Below, piece after piece: positions 15,331-23,979 of a stretch of 64,000 bases of DNA. The translations under genes were made by a program, and so were the position numbers. The notes under the pieces are model-generated. The model was not told the origin of the DNA. It did no database searches and saw only the letters and a program-made list of their open reading frames with translations. How positions within the stretch are numbered: the stretch's first letter is position 1; each line of letters opens with the position of its first letter. Origin of the DNA: JACCTH01 sp036556085 (lineage in GTDB: Bacteria; Actinomycetota; Acidimicrobiia; Spongiisociales; ZC4RG35); the NCBI GenBank assembly GCA_036556085.1, contig DATBKE010000125.1, positions 40,924-104,923 on the forward strand, written 5' to 3'.

Positions 15331-16055
15331 TCTTGACCCAGCACCCGCCGGATGTCCTCAGGAGCCAGCTCGGGGGGAATCATCAATCGTGAGCCGCCCT
15401 CGATGAGGGGCCTGACCGCCAGGCGGACGTCGGAGGAGGCGGCTACGTAGGTGGCGGCGATCATCAAACCCAGCCACAGCCATCGCCCGGGTGATGGGAG
15501 CCACAGGCTTCCCAGGGCCAACAGAGGGGGGGCGGCCCGGGCGGCTAGGAGCGCCCCCGGGAGCCGTCGGGCGTAAATGAGGAGAGCGAGCCACGACAGT
15601 CCCGCCAGCCAAGGGAGAGGGCCGGGGTCATCACCAAGCGTGACGAGACCAGTCAGGCCTGGAGCAGCGAGGAGTGTCACTGCCAGCACCGCTGCCTTCG
15701 TCGGGATAGGGGCAGCCGAGGTTCGTCCTCGGATCCATCCACCCAGGCGCGGATCGGCGAGGAGAAAGCTGCTGAAGGCTATGAGCAGCACTCCGAAGTA
15801 CCAGGGAGTGCTGCGCTCGTGAAGGAGGGCAATGGTCGCCTCAACAACGACGGTGGCCACTCCCAGCCGATAACCGAGTCGACTGCTCTCAATCAGGATC
15901 GCGACCACTGCCAGTGCGGAGGCGATCAGTAAGGAGGCGACGAGAACGAAAGATGTGCCGCGGTGCCACGGCCGTGGTTCATCGACCAACACGAAGGCCC
16001 ATGCCACAGAACATGCCAGGATGGACAGAGTTGCCCACCAGTGACGGCCGCTCAT
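15327..16055 (-). CDS. Multi-helix membrane protein, unknown
   Basis: A 242-residue, strongly hydrophobic protein with about seven predicted membrane helices, from residues 7-24 through 185-205, and a hydrophilic C-terminus that includes EGGSRLMIPPELAPEDIRRVLG. No catalytic motif or known family is evident. It is divergent from dinB, with only 55 bp between the two starts, a space holding two palindromes. Co-translated with the 86-aa membrane protein downstream. Confidence 0.65.
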   Translation of the reverse strand: MSGRHWWATLSILACSVAWAFVLVDEPRPWHRGTSFVLVASLLIASALAVVAILIESSRLGYRLGVATVVVEATIALLHERSTPWYFGVLLIAFSSFLLADPRLGGWIRGRTSAAPIPTKAAVLAVTLLAAPGLTGLVTLGDDPGPLPWLAGLSWLALLIYARRLPGALLAARAAPPLLALGSLWLPSPGRWLWLGLMIAATYVAASSDVRLAVRPLIEGGSRLMIPPELAPEDIRRVLGQD

Positions 16056-16061
16056 CTACAT

Positions 16062-16108
16062 TCTGTGGGCCCACAGATGGGCAGGGCCTATCTCTGAACC
16101 CTGGGTTC
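16062..16108. promoter_or_regulatory. Two palindromes in the dinB divergent spacer
   Basis: TCTGTGGGCCCACAGA (16062-16077) is a perfect 16-bp palindrome 7 bp from the leftward start. GAACCCTGGGTTC (16096-16108) is a second palindrome ending 2 bp before the dinB ATG. Both could be operators. The second resembles a LexA box, GAAC-GTTC, but with five rather than four central bases; nearly the same text recurs at 41669-41685. Confidence 0.4.
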
Positions 16109-16110
16109 GC

Positions 16111-17286
16111 ATGAAGGTGAGCTTCGCAGAAAAAATTCTCCACGCCGACATGGACGCCTTCTTCGTCGAAGTCGAGCGAAGACGCCAGCCCGCGCTGCGC
16201 GGTCAGCCCGTGGTGGTTGGTGGTGGGGGACGACGGGGAGTGGTAGCGGCGGCGAGTTATGAGGCCCGGGCATTCGGGATCCACTCGGCGATGCCAATGT
16301 CACGGGCTCGGTCGGCTTGTCCCCACCTGGTGATTGTCCCTCCCGACCACGCTCATTACTCCGACGTGTCCGCCGAGGTCTTCGCCATTTTCTCGAGCTT
16401 CACTCCCGCAGTCGAGGGACTGTCTCTCGACGAAGCCTTTCTCGACATATCGGGTCTGCGCCGGCACTACTCCGGTCCCAACGAGGTGGGGACCGCGCTC
16501 CGAGAAAAGATCCGCCATGAGCTCGATCTCCCGGTTTCGGTGGGAATCGCCGTCAACAAGCTGGTTGCCAAAGTTGCTTCCGAGGCCGCCAAGCCGGATG
16601 GTCTGCGTCTGGTTCCCGCCACAGAAACCCTGAGCTTTCTCCACCCGCTCGGGGTGCGGGCGATTTCGGGCGTGGGGGAGGCCACACACGCTGCACTGGA
16701 GGCGTTAGGGGTGACAACGGTTGGAGAACTGGCCGAAATCGCCCCCGAATTGCTGGAACGGCGGCTGGGACGGGCGGCGGGAAGGCATCTGGCCGCACTC
16801 GCCCGGGGCCAGGATGAGCGGGCGGTGGTTTCCGACCGCCAAACGAAGTCGGTGTCGGTTTCCGAGACCTATGACTTCGACCTCCGGACCCCCGCCGAGA
16901 TCGACACCGAACTATTACGACTTTGCGACCGGCTCGGTGCCCGACTCCTCCGAGCAGATCTCGGCGGCCACACCGTCTCGGTCACGGTCCGTTATTCGAA
17001 CTTCGAAACGATCGTCCGTCAGACCACCGGCCGGAAGCTGGTGGCGACCTCGCGCGAGCTCTTCGCCGCCGCCCGCGAGCTCCGGCCCCAGTTCGACTGG
17101 AGCCGACCCGTCCGGCTTCTCGGAATCGGCGTGAGAGGCCTCTCGGAAGCCGGAGATTCCGGCCAAATAAGCACCGATTCCGATCCGCGCTGGGAGGTCG
17201 TGAGCGGAGCGATCGCCAACGTGCGCGAGCGGTTCGGTGAAGATTCGCTCGGTCCGGCGCGAGTAGTGATTCGCAAAGAGAGTTGA
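16111..17286 (+). CDS. dinB: DNA polymerase IV (Y-family)
   Basis: DinB is an error-prone translesion polymerase. The 391-residue protein starts ILHADMDAFFVEVERRRQP (first catalytic Asp), has a GVVAAASYEARAFGIHSAMP fingers segment, and SLDEAFLDISG with the second catalytic Asp-Glu. A helix-hairpin-helix ISGVGEATHAALEALGV and the little-finger domain (KSVSVSETYDFDL to LLGIGVRGL) follow. No beta-clamp-binding QxxLF tail is obvious; the C-terminus is ARVVIRKES. The ATG at 16111 has no ribosome-binding site. SOS control is possible but not shown. Confidence 0.92.
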   Translation: MKVSFAEKILHADMDAFFVEVERRRQPALRGQPVVVGGGGRRGVVAAASYEARAFGIHSAMPMSRARSACPHLVIVPPDHAHYSDVSAEVFAIFSSFTPAVEGLSLDEAFLDISGLRRHYSGPNEVGTALREKIRHELDLPVSVGIAVNKLVAKVASEAAKPDGLRLVPATETLSFLHPLGVRAISGVGEATHAALEALGVTTVGELAEIAPELLERRLGRAAGRHLAALARGQDERAVVSDRQTKSVSVSETYDFDLRTPAEIDTELLRLCDRLGARLLRADLGGHTVSVTVRYSNFETIVRQTTGRKLVATSRELFAAARELRPQFDWSRPVRLLGIGVRGLSEAGDSGQISTDSDPRWEVVSGAIANVRERFGEDSLGPARVVIRKES

Positions 17287-17334
17287 TCGTGAAAACCGTG
17301 CCATGAACCCGGGTCGAATTGAATCCCGAGTTCG

Positions 17335-17340
17335 TATACT
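17335..17340 (+). promoter_or_regulatory. Putative -10 box of the DUF3040 gene
   Basis: TATACT at 17335-17340 is a good -10 hexamer about 43 bp before the ATG at 17383, with an AACAGGAG ribosome-binding site between. The -35 region is weak. Confidence 0.35.
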
Positions 17341-17382
17341 GACCCCAGTCGCCTCGGATGAAAGAAACAGGAGTCACAGGTC

Positions 17383-17721
17383 ATGCCGCTGAGTGACCGG
17401 GAGCAAAAAATCCTGGCGGAGATCGAGCGTCACTTCCACGCGGAAGATCCAAATCTGGTGCGCGCAGTTCGCCGCATCGATCGCAGCGGCAACAACGGCA
17501 ATCGCTGGGCGACCGTGGGTGTGGTCTTAGGTCTGGTCCTCGTCGCCGCCGCGTTCAGTCGCAACACGATCATCGCGGTACTCGGTTTCGTCCTTGTTGT
17601 GTGGAGCGCCAACTACCTCGTGCAGAAATTTCTGACGCGTCAAACGAGTCGCGAGACAGAGTCCGAAGAAACCGACAACACAATTCGCAATAAAGGTCGG
17701 CGCCGCTTCAGACGCGACTGA
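17383..17721 (+). CDS. DUF3040 membrane protein
   Basis: A 112-residue protein opening with MPLSDREQKILAEIERHF followed by AEDPNLVRAVR, the hallmark of actinobacterial DUF3040. A membrane segment or hairpin spans about residues 43-78 (two adjacent hydrophobic runs), followed by a basic, acidic and then basic tail. The family has no known function and is essentially restricted to actinobacteria, so it is a useful lineage marker. An AACAGGAG ribosome-binding site is present. Confidence 0.85.
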   Translation: MPLSDREQKILAEIERHFHAEDPNLVRAVRRIDRSGNNGNRWATVGVVLGLVLVAAAFSRNTIIAVLGFVLVVWSANYLVQKFLTRQTSRETESEETDNTIRNKGRRRFRRD

Positions 17722-17889
17722 TCGACGCCGCTACAGTGGCGCACCCGCCGATCACACATCATCAAACGAGGGGTAGTCGGCGGACAAGAATTTTGGAGGG
17801 ATACCGATCGCGATGCCGCTTCCGATTGACTCGAGACGCGAACGCGTCGGTTCGTTTGTGGCCGCTGGCCAGTTGGGAGGAGAGGATCG

Positions 17890-18393
17890 TTGCAGCAGGC
17901 TTTTACGGCGGAGCAGACGTGCAGGCTGACCAACTGCACACCACATCAGTTGCGCTACTGGGACCGGATGTCGCTCGTGAAGCCGAGCGTCCAACAGACA
18001 GGGGGCAGGCCGGGCGTCCGGCGTCTCTATTCGTTTCGTGACCTCGTCGCTCTACGCGTGGTCCACTCATTGATCGTCAACGGGATGTCTCTGCAGCGGG
18101 TGCGACGGGCCTGGGATTACCTCCGCCGTCATGGCGACATGGAGATGCACATGAGCCAGATGAAGTTGATCTCCGAAGGCAAATCGCTTTACGAGATCAG
18201 CGCCCAGGACGGTCTGGTGCTCGATGCCCTCCGAGAGGGTCAACTGGCCTTCTTTGCCGGACTGGATCAGATCACGAGGGAAGTGACCGAAGACGTCACC
18301 CGCTTTGAGCTCGACCGCGACCAGTTCCTGCAGATGCTGCGCCGGGTCGAGGATGACGTCAACGAGGAGCGACGAGTCTCAGCCGAGGGCTGA
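17890..18393 (+). CDS. MerR-family transcriptional regulator
   Basis: A 167-residue protein with an N-terminal MerR winged helix: CRLTNCTPHQLRYWDRMSL, a wing with GGRPGVRRLYSF, and RDLVALRVVHSLIVNGMSL. It then has a helical region with a possible dimerisation coiled coil, AQDGLVLDALREG, and an acidic C-terminus. There is no cysteine-based metal site. It resembles the actinobacterial MerR proteins tied to growth and division rather than metal sensors, an inference. TTG start with a strong GGGAGGAGAGG ribosome-binding site. Its last 35 bp overlap the end of the convergent transglutaminase gene. Confidence 0.75.
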   Translation: MQQAFTAEQTCRLTNCTPHQLRYWDRMSLVKPSVQQTGGRPGVRRLYSFRDLVALRVVHSLIVNGMSLQRVRRAWDYLRRHGDMEMHMSQMKLISEGKSLYEISAQDGLVLDALREGQLAFFAGLDQITREVTEDVTRFELDRDQFLQMLRRVEDDVNEERRVSAEG

Positions 18394-20740
18394 ACCAGGT
18401 TCGGGGTCGGCCGCCGATGCCTCGAAACAGGCTGGCCGGTTGCAGCCAGACGAGTCCCCGGCGCCACGCCGGATAGCGCCTCTGAATCGATCGCTCGGCG
18501 ATCTCCAGGGCTGAGCGCCCGTCCGTCACGGTGCGGTTTCCAAAGAGGTGAGCGGTGAGTCGATCGGCCAGCGGCCGCAGCCCGGTTTCGCCACCGAAGG
18601 AGGACGCGATCTCCGCCGGCGTCTTTGATGGGGCAGGACGGTAACCCAGGTCCGTCAGGCGATCGATGAGTTCGGCCCACCCGGCGGCTATGTCTCCTCG
18701 CCCAAGACGCCGCAGGCGGCTTTGCCGCCGAACGAGCTTCAAGATCGGAATCAAAGTCACTGCTCCCACCGGCACCAGCCACCATGTCCAGTCAAAGCGC
18801 GTCGCCCGGGCACCCAACGTTTGGCCATCGGTGGGGTCGAGTTGCTCCTCGAGAAAGCGGCGGTCAATTCCGGCGAGTGATCCAGGCAAATTGAGAGGAC
18901 CCTGGGCGGGATCAACCGGTGCCGGCAGGTATTCGGAAGGACTGAATCCCACCGTCGCCGCGGTGGGGGGATTGGTGCCGTCAGAGCGCGGGGTGGGATC
19001 GAAGCGCACCCAACCCTGGCTCTCCATGAAGAGCTCGACCCAGACGTGGCCATTGCGGGCGCGGACGACGATGACCTCGCTGCCGTCGGACTGGGTCTCT
19101 ATCTCTCCCGGCGAGAAGCCAAAGACGAGCCGGGCCGGAATTCCCAGGGAGCGGGCCATCACTGCCATCGCCGCCGCGAACTGCTGGCAGTATCCGCGCC
19201 GATAGTTGGTGCTCTCCGGCTCGAGAATCCATTCCTCCAGATTGAGGGTGGTGTGACCGGTAGAGACGGTGGCGTCGTGGACAAAACCGCCGGTGCTGCG
19301 AAAGAACTCTTCCAGGACGAGGCCCCGCTCGAAGGGGGTGCTGGCCTGGGCCGTTATCTGCCGGGCGAGGGCGCGGAGGACGTCGGAGAAGTCTTCGGGC
19401 AGATCGGTGTAGAGATTGGTCAGGCGGGCGGAGGGACGGTCCGAGGCGCTCTCGACCGGAGAGAGATTGAAGAGACCCTGATCCTGGGCGTTCTGGAACA
19501 TCGGGGACAAGGACTCGTCTTCGGTGGCCAGGACCGCCAGATTGGGAACCGGAATCTCCGATATCACGCGGTACTCGAGTCCCTCCTTGGTGAGGGCGTC
19601 GAACTTGATCGAGCCGTCCTCCCGACTCCGATGGCTGGCAAAGAGCAGGGAGTCGTCGGTCTGCAAGCTCCGCGGCGAGTAGAGGATAGGAATGTAGGGC
19701 TGGCGGAGGGCGGCGATGCGGACGATGCTCTCAACCAGAACGGTCTCGCCGCGGAAGGCAAGGTCCTCTGCTTCCCAGTCCGATTGATCGTTCGCTCGGG
19801 AAATATCAAGGTTGGCGGGACGAAATTCGGTGCCGTCGAACGTGTCGAGTGTGATCAATTTCCAGTAGAGCTGGGAATTCGGCGGCGCCGATGGAGATAC
19901 CCGGGCGATGAATACCACCTCGGGGTTGTCGGCAATCAGATCCTGTTGGAGGGAGGCGAACTGGTTGTAGGTGATGCCCCCGAAAAGGCCGCCGCCGAAT
20001 CCGGTGGGATTGCGCCATGCCACCAGGCCCGACTCCGGGACCGAGGCGGCGAAACGAAACGTAGACAGGGTGCCGGCCAGGGCCACGAAGGCAACCATCA
20101 GGATCGGCATCCCGTAGGTGTGCGAAGACAAGGGCTGGCCCGAAGGTCGCAAGCGTGCCCGGCCGCCGCTGCGATCGCTGGCCGCCGCCCAAAACGCAAA
20201 GGCGCCGATGGCGATCAGGGCGGCGGGAGCCCACCAGGTGGGCGGTCGTCGATCAAAGGTTGCAGCCAGAAGATAAAAGGCGAGGATCGGAATCGTGGCC
20301 CGGAGTGGTCGGCGGGCAAACAGGCCGGAGATCGCGAGGGCACCCAGCGCCCAGAAGACCACGGCCAGTACGGCCACCAGACCGGGGGAGGCCGTGACCG
20401 GAGCTGATCCATACCTGATCAACTCAATGGCGACGGCCATCTCGGCTCCCACGGCAGCCGGCGTTGCGGCCGTGGGAACGAGCCCGCCAGCGAGTGTGTT
20501 GGCGGCAGTGAGACGGGCGAAGACCAAGGCGGCGCCCCCCAGCCCGAGGAGGAATGTAAGCGCAGGACCCAACCGGGCAAGTCGAGAGGCGGCCGCAACC
20601 GCGGCTCCGATCAATGTGGCGACGATCAGGACCGAGGCCAGGTCGGGGTCGGTCGGGCCTCCCTCGATCAGCCGTCCTACTCGGTGGAGGGCGAGCAGGA
20701 AGGCGCCGAAAGCAGCTAGGAGGCCGAGGCGGGTGCCCAC
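18359..20740 (-). CDS. TgpA-type membrane transglutaminase-like protein
   Basis: From the GTG at 20740 this is 793 residues. The N-terminal third is a bundle of membrane helices (DUF3488/TgpA-like), then an extracytoplasmic domain with the transglutaminase triad: Cys in RRGYCQQFAAAMAVMARSLG, His in NGHVWVELFMESQGW, and Asp in RFDPTPR. Another membrane helix follows (WWLVPVGAVTLIPIL), then a cytoplasmic C-terminal domain like DUF4129. It is the last gene of the leftward MoxR-DUF58-transglutaminase operon. A longer start (ATG at 20788) would overlap DUF58 by 73 bp, so the GTG with AAGGA upstream is preferred. Confidence 0.85.
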   Translation of the reverse strand: MGTRLGLLAAFGAFLLALHRVGRLIEGGPTDPDLASVLIVATLIGAAVAAASRLARLGPALTFLLGLGGAALVFARLTAANTLAGGLVPTAATPAAVGAEMAVAIELIRYGSAPVTASPGLVAVLAVVFWALGALAISGLFARRPLRATIPILAFYLLAATFDRRPPTWWAPAALIAIGAFAFWAAASDRSGGRARLRPSGQPLSSHTYGMPILMVAFVALAGTLSTFRFAASVPESGLVAWRNPTGFGGGLFGGITYNQFASLQQDLIADNPEVVFIARVSPSAPPNSQLYWKLITLDTFDGTEFRPANLDISRANDQSDWEAEDLAFRGETVLVESIVRIAALRQPYIPILYSPRSLQTDDSLLFASHRSREDGSIKFDALTKEGLEYRVISEIPVPNLAVLATEDESLSPMFQNAQDQGLFNLSPVESASDRPSARLTNLYTDLPEDFSDVLRALARQITAQASTPFERGLVLEEFFRSTGGFVHDATVSTGHTTLNLEEWILEPESTNYRRGYCQQFAAAMAVMARSLGIPARLVFGFSPGEIETQSDGSEVIVVRARNGHVWVELFMESQGWVRFDPTPRSDGTNPPTAATVGFSPSEYLPAPVDPAQGPLNLPGSLAGIDRRFLEEQLDPTDGQTLGARATRFDWTWWLVPVGAVTLIPILKLVRRQSRLRRLGRGDIAAGWAELIDRLTDLGYRPAPSKTPAEIASSFGGETGLRPLADRLTAHLFGNRTVTDGRSALEIAERSIQRRYPAWRRGLVWLQPASLFRGIGGRPRTWFSPRLRLVAPR

Positions 20741-21897
20741 GTCCTTATTCCGATCTGGCCAAAGGCTTGGGTCCACAGAGGCGCCCATTTGGCCCCCGAT
20801 CCCGCCACCAAGGTCTTGACTGCCATCCGCTGGAAGCTCGCGAGGAGAGGGCCCGGGGTATCGGTGGCGGCCAACAGCACCCCGGCCCGGAACTGGCCCT
20901 CGAGCAGTCGCAGCACCGCCAGCACATCCTCATCAGGGGTCCCGGTGACGAGGATCAGGGCGCCGCCCTTCCCGCTCCGGCGCAGCCGAGATGCCACCGC
21001 CCGCAAATCGATGGCTGGATGCGGCTGGATCTTGGCGAGCTCTTCGAAGGCGGTCTGCGCCTGGGCGAGATCGATCAGCCCCCCTCCCATCCAGAGATCG
21101 GCGGCGAAGGTCGACGCCAAGTGAACCGAAACGGAAGCCACGCCCCGCACGGCCCTCTCGAAGTCATCAGGGGTGGCGAAGCTCCGTTTGCGAACGTCGA
21201 AGAAGACCAGTGCCCGCGACTGCCAGGGAGTTTCCATTTGGCGGATCATCAGCTCGTCGAGGCGGGCGGTCGAGGGCCAGTGCACCCTCCGGAGGTCATC
21301 GCCCTCCTGGTAGCTGCGCAAAGTGTAGAAATCTTCTCCTCCCCGACCGCTGTGCTCGGGTCGGCTGGCGCTGGTGGCCGGGTCACGCCCGCGGACGTTG
21401 GGATAGCCAGAGAGAGCCTCGACCGACGGGTAGACGATCAGCCGGTCGTCGACTCCGTGGGAACTCTTGATGCTGGCCAGACCAAAGGGGTCCCGGACCT
21501 CAACTTCGGCGGGGCCGACGGTGTAGATGCCGCGGGGTCGGCAGACGATTTGATAGGAGGCCGAGGCGATGGCCTCCCCGGGGAGGGATCCGATCTGAAA
21601 GTGGGCAGTGCCGAGACCACCGACGCCGTCTTCTATCGTCAGAGCGGGAGCGGGCAGGCGTCGCTGGTTTTCGATCCCCAAGGCCACCGCCGCTCTTTCC
21701 CCTTCGTGAACCATGCTCGGTTCGAGCTGGCGGGAGACACGGATCCGGGGGCGAAGGACCCGGGTGATGAGCAGGGCACCGACGACCGCCGTGAGCAGTG
21801 CGGCTCCGGCGGCGAGTAACTCGATCTCACCCAAGGCGACCCAGGCGAGGAGCAGGGCGAGACCGGACCCGAAGACCGACGCTCCCCGCGGGGTCAT
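20716..21897 (-). CDS. DUF58-domain membrane protein
   Basis: A 393-residue protein with two N-terminal membrane helices (about residues 9-25 and 28-46), a beta-rich middle (RVSRQLEPSMVHEGER to YTVGPAEVEVRDPFG), and the DUF58 signature YQEGDDLRRVHWPSTAR followed by a von Willebrand A-like region (RALVFFDVRKRSF). DUF58 proteins pair with MoxR AAA+ ATPases in maturation or assembly roles. The start lies 2 bp after the MoxR stop, and its 3' end overlaps the transglutaminase start. Confidence 0.87.
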   Translation of the reverse strand: MTPRGASVFGSGLALLLAWVALGEIELLAAGAALLTAVVGALLITRVLRPRIRVSRQLEPSMVHEGERAAVALGIENQRRLPAPALTIEDGVGGLGTAHFQIGSLPGEAIASASYQIVCRPRGIYTVGPAEVEVRDPFGLASIKSSHGVDDRLIVYPSVEALSGYPNVRGRDPATSASRPEHSGRGGEDFYTLRSYQEGDDLRRVHWPSTARLDELMIRQMETPWQSRALVFFDVRKRSFATPDDFERAVRGVASVSVHLASTFAADLWMGGGLIDLAQAQTAFEELAKIQPHPAIDLRAVASRLRRSGKGGALILVTGTPDEDVLAVLRLLEGQFRAGVLLAATDTPGPLLASFQRMAVKTLVAGSGAKWAPLWTQAFGQIGIRTWAPASAS

Positions 21898-21899
21898 TG

Positions 21900-22871
21900 C
21901 TAACTCGACCGGTGAATCGGAATCTTGATCCCCTCCAGCACCGCGGCCAGCAGCTCAGGAGCGGTGACTCCGCGCATCTGTGCCTCGGGTCGGAAGGTCA
22001 ATCGATGTTCGAGAACCGTCCCCGCCAACTCCTTGACGTCATCTGGGGTGACGTAATCCCTCCCCTGAGAGGCGGCGAGAGCTCGCGTGGCTCGCTGAAG
22101 AAAGAGCGCCGATCGAGGGCTCGCCCCCAAGAGCACCTCCGGGTGGCGGCGGGTCCCCTCGACCAGGTCGATGATGTAGCCCCGGACCGAGCCCACCACC
22201 TGGACCTGGCGGGCCACCTCGATCATCTTGGCGACGTCGATATCGGTGACCACCGGTTTGAGATCGTCGAAGGTGGAACGCAGACTGTGGGTCTCCATCA
22301 TTTCCAACTCCTTTTCCCGGTTGGGGTAGCCCACCGCTACCCGCATCATGAAACGGTCGAGCTGCGCTTCGGGGAGGGGATAGGTGCCCTCATGCTCGAT
22401 CGGGTTCTGAGTGGCCACCACCATGAAGGGCTCGGGGAGGGGGCGGGTCACGCCATCAGTGGTGACCTGTCTTTCCTCCATGGCTTCGAGCAGAGCCGCC
22501 TGGGTCTTGGGGCTGGCGCGGTTGATCTCATCTCCCACCACGATGTTGGCGAAGATAGCCCCCGGCTTGAAGACGAAGGAAGACTCATGCCGATCCCAGA
22601 TCGACACCCCGGTGACGTCGGAAGGCAGCAAGTCGGGGGTGAATTGAATGCGGTTGAACTCACAATCGATCGATCTCGCCAGCGACTTCGCCAGGAGCGT
22701 CTTGCCCACCCCAGGGACATCCTCGATCAGGACGTGTCCTTCGGCGATGAGACAGACGAGAACCTGTTCGATCGGAACCCGCTTGCCCTGGATCACGCGC
22801 TCGATGTTGTCGGCCACGGCCGCGAATCGATCGGCGAAGCGATCGACTTCGGATTGATTGAGCGCAGTCAT
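21900..22871 (-). CDS. MoxR-family AAA+ ATPase
   Basis: From the ATG at 22871, 323 residues. It shows Walker A EDVPGVGKTLLAKSLA, Walker B VVGDEINRASPKTQAALLEAM, sensor-1 VVATQNPIEHEGTYPLPEAQ, and the arginine-finger segment ASPRSALFL. MoxR ATPases act as chaperones for partner proteins; the DUF58 and transglutaminase genes follow immediately. A TTG-started version 16 codons longer is possible but has no better ribosome-binding site. First gene of the leftward operon, divergent from 23047. Confidence 0.9.
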   Translation of the reverse strand: MTALNQSEVDRFADRFAAVADNIERVIQGKRVPIEQVLVCLIAEGHVLIEDVPGVGKTLLAKSLARSIDCEFNRIQFTPDLLPSDVTGVSIWDRHESSFVFKPGAIFANIVVGDEINRASPKTQAALLEAMEERQVTTDGVTRPLPEPFMVVATQNPIEHEGTYPLPEAQLDRFMMRVAVGYPNREKELEMMETHSLRSTFDDLKPVVTDIDVAKMIEVARQVQVVGSVRGYIIDLVEGTRRHPEVLLGASPRSALFLQRATRALAASQGRDYVTPDDVKELAGTVLEHRLTFRPEAQMRGVTAPELLAAVLEGIKIPIHRSS

Positions 22872-23033
22872 CGCCGAGCGTGATCTTGCATCGGTAACAC
22901 GCCGAATTGCAGCAGCCAAAGAGTGGGTCCGACCACGCCCTGGCTCATGTCTGGTCCCTTCCGTGCATGTCGCAATAGTCCCTGGGGGCGAATGGGTGCC
23001 CGGGTAGGCTGCACCCTATTCAGGGGTGAATCT

Positions 23034-23041
23034 AAAGGAGG
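23034..23041 (+). promoter_or_regulatory. Consensus ribosome-binding site deciding a GTG start
   Basis: AAAGGAGG with a 5-bp spacer to the GTG at 23047 is the strongest Shine-Dalgarno in the window. It argues against the in-frame GTG at 23026, which lies upstream of it. Confidence 0.8.
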
Positions 23042-23046
23042 CTCCG

Positions 23047-23385
23047 GTGGGCCGCGGACAGGCAACGCCTGAGGGCGGAAACTCAGGGGGATCGGACTTC
23101 GATACGGACGAGCGGGCGGTGGCGCGCGGGGTCGCTGCACTAAGCGACGCCGTAGGTGCCCCGACCCAGCTATTGCCCAGCATCATCACCACTGCCTACG
23201 CCTTGCGGCCCCACCGGTGGTGGACCCAGTTGCCATTCCTGCCGCTGCCGGAGCCTGAGTACGTTCGTTGGCGTCTTTACACCGCTTACGGGAACCGGCG
23301 TCAGCGTCCCACACTTTCGGACATCGCTTCCTTTGCCGTTTGGCGGCAAGGGATTCGCCGGCTGGTCGATATGGGGAGCAAGTGA
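23047..23385 (+). CDS. Unknown 112-residue protein
   Basis: From the GTG at 23047. The N-terminal 30 residues are Gly/Asp-rich and probably disordered. A helical core follows (ARGVAALSDAVGAPTQLLPS), then a Trp/Pro-rich segment RPHRWWTQLPFLPLPEPEYV and a basic helix SFAVWRQGIRRLVDM. I do not recognise a family. The very strong ribosome-binding site suggests abundant translation. Its stop overlaps the GTG of the next gene (GTGA), so the two form one translational unit, divergent from the MoxR operon. Confidence 0.65.
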   Translation: MGRGQATPEGGNSGGSDFDTDERAVARGVAALSDAVGAPTQLLPSIITTAYALRPHRWWTQLPFLPLPEPEYVRWRLYTAYGNRRQRPTLSDIASFAVWRQGIRRLVDMGSK

Positions 23386-23915
23386 CAATTGCCGGCCTTC
23401 GCCAGCGACTCGAGAATCTCGAGGGGGTGGCTTCCATCCAGCTCGAGCTGGCCGATACCGGATTGTCGGGAATCCGGGTAACGCTTTCGGAAGGAGCCGA
23501 TGAGGCCATGGTTCTGGAACGGATTAGAGCCATGCTTGTCACCTATGGCTTGCGGGCTCCGGAGCAGGTGACTGGCAGCCGGGGGGATGCCGAAGACGCC
23601 GCCGACCCGGTGGCGGTCCTCAGCCAGGAGGGTGACAGACTCCGGGTCGAGGTCAGAGGGCAGGGCGAGACGGTCAGCGCCATCGTCGACCCGAGCCCGC
23701 TCAGTGCGGCTCGAGCGGTAGCCGCAGCTCGGGCCCAACTCCGGGGTGAGCCGGCTCCGGAAGTGATGTGGATCGGCCTCGATCAAATCGGGGCATTTTC
23801 GGTTCTCACGATCCTCACCGCCCAACCAGACGACAAGGTCTCGGTGGGATCGGTGGTGGTGGAAGGTGATTGGGCCCAGGCCCTCAACCGAGCCTTGGCC
23901 GCCGCCTCCGCCTAA
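23382..23915 (+). CDS. Unknown 177-residue two-domain protein
   Basis: Starts at the GTG at 23382 overlapping the previous stop. The sequence reads as two small alpha/beta units: residues about 1-58 (LRQRLENLEGVASIQLEL to LVTYGL), with a pattern like ACT or BON folds, and about 85-177 (DRLRVEVRGQGETVSAIV to ALNRALAAASA). They are joined by an Asp/Ala-rich linker. There are no catalytic or metal motifs, no signal peptide and no membrane helix. Domain names are only resemblance. The genes at 23.0-23.9 kb form an isolated two-gene unit ending at a hairpin repeat. Confidence 0.65.
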   Translation: MTIAGLRQRLENLEGVASIQLELADTGLSGIRVTLSEGADEAMVLERIRAMLVTYGLRAPEQVTGSRGDAEDAADPVAVLSQEGDRLRVEVRGQGETVSAIVDPSPLSAARAVAAARAQLRGEPAPEVMWIGLDQIGAFSVLTILTAQPDDKVSVGSVVVEGDWAQALNRALAAASA

Positions 23916-23979
23916 GAGGTTTCCCCCCCAGCGAACGAAGTGAGCGTGGGGGGAGGTGTCGCCGAAGGCGACGGAGGGG
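23916..23979. repeat. Double-hairpin intergenic repeat, copy R1 (reverse orientation)
   Basis: Two hairpins fill the convergent spacer between 23915 and the HNH stop: a C-tract/G-tract stem (23923-23953) and GTCGCC-GAA-GGCGAC (23958-23972). The reverse complement aligns with 40846-40910 over about 60 bp, with paired stem changes. Probably also acts as a bidirectional terminator. Confidence 0.7.

Noticed and set aside
16096..16108. Canonical LexA (SOS) box before dinB
   Set aside because: The palindrome has five bases between GAAC and GTTC instead of four, and the same text occurs at a convergent terminator; kept only as a possible variant operator.
17813..17929. Short frame (about 38 codons) starting MPLPIDSRRERVGS before the MerR gene
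   Set aside because: No ribosome-binding site is evident and it runs into the MerR frame; no supporting composition or overlap signal.
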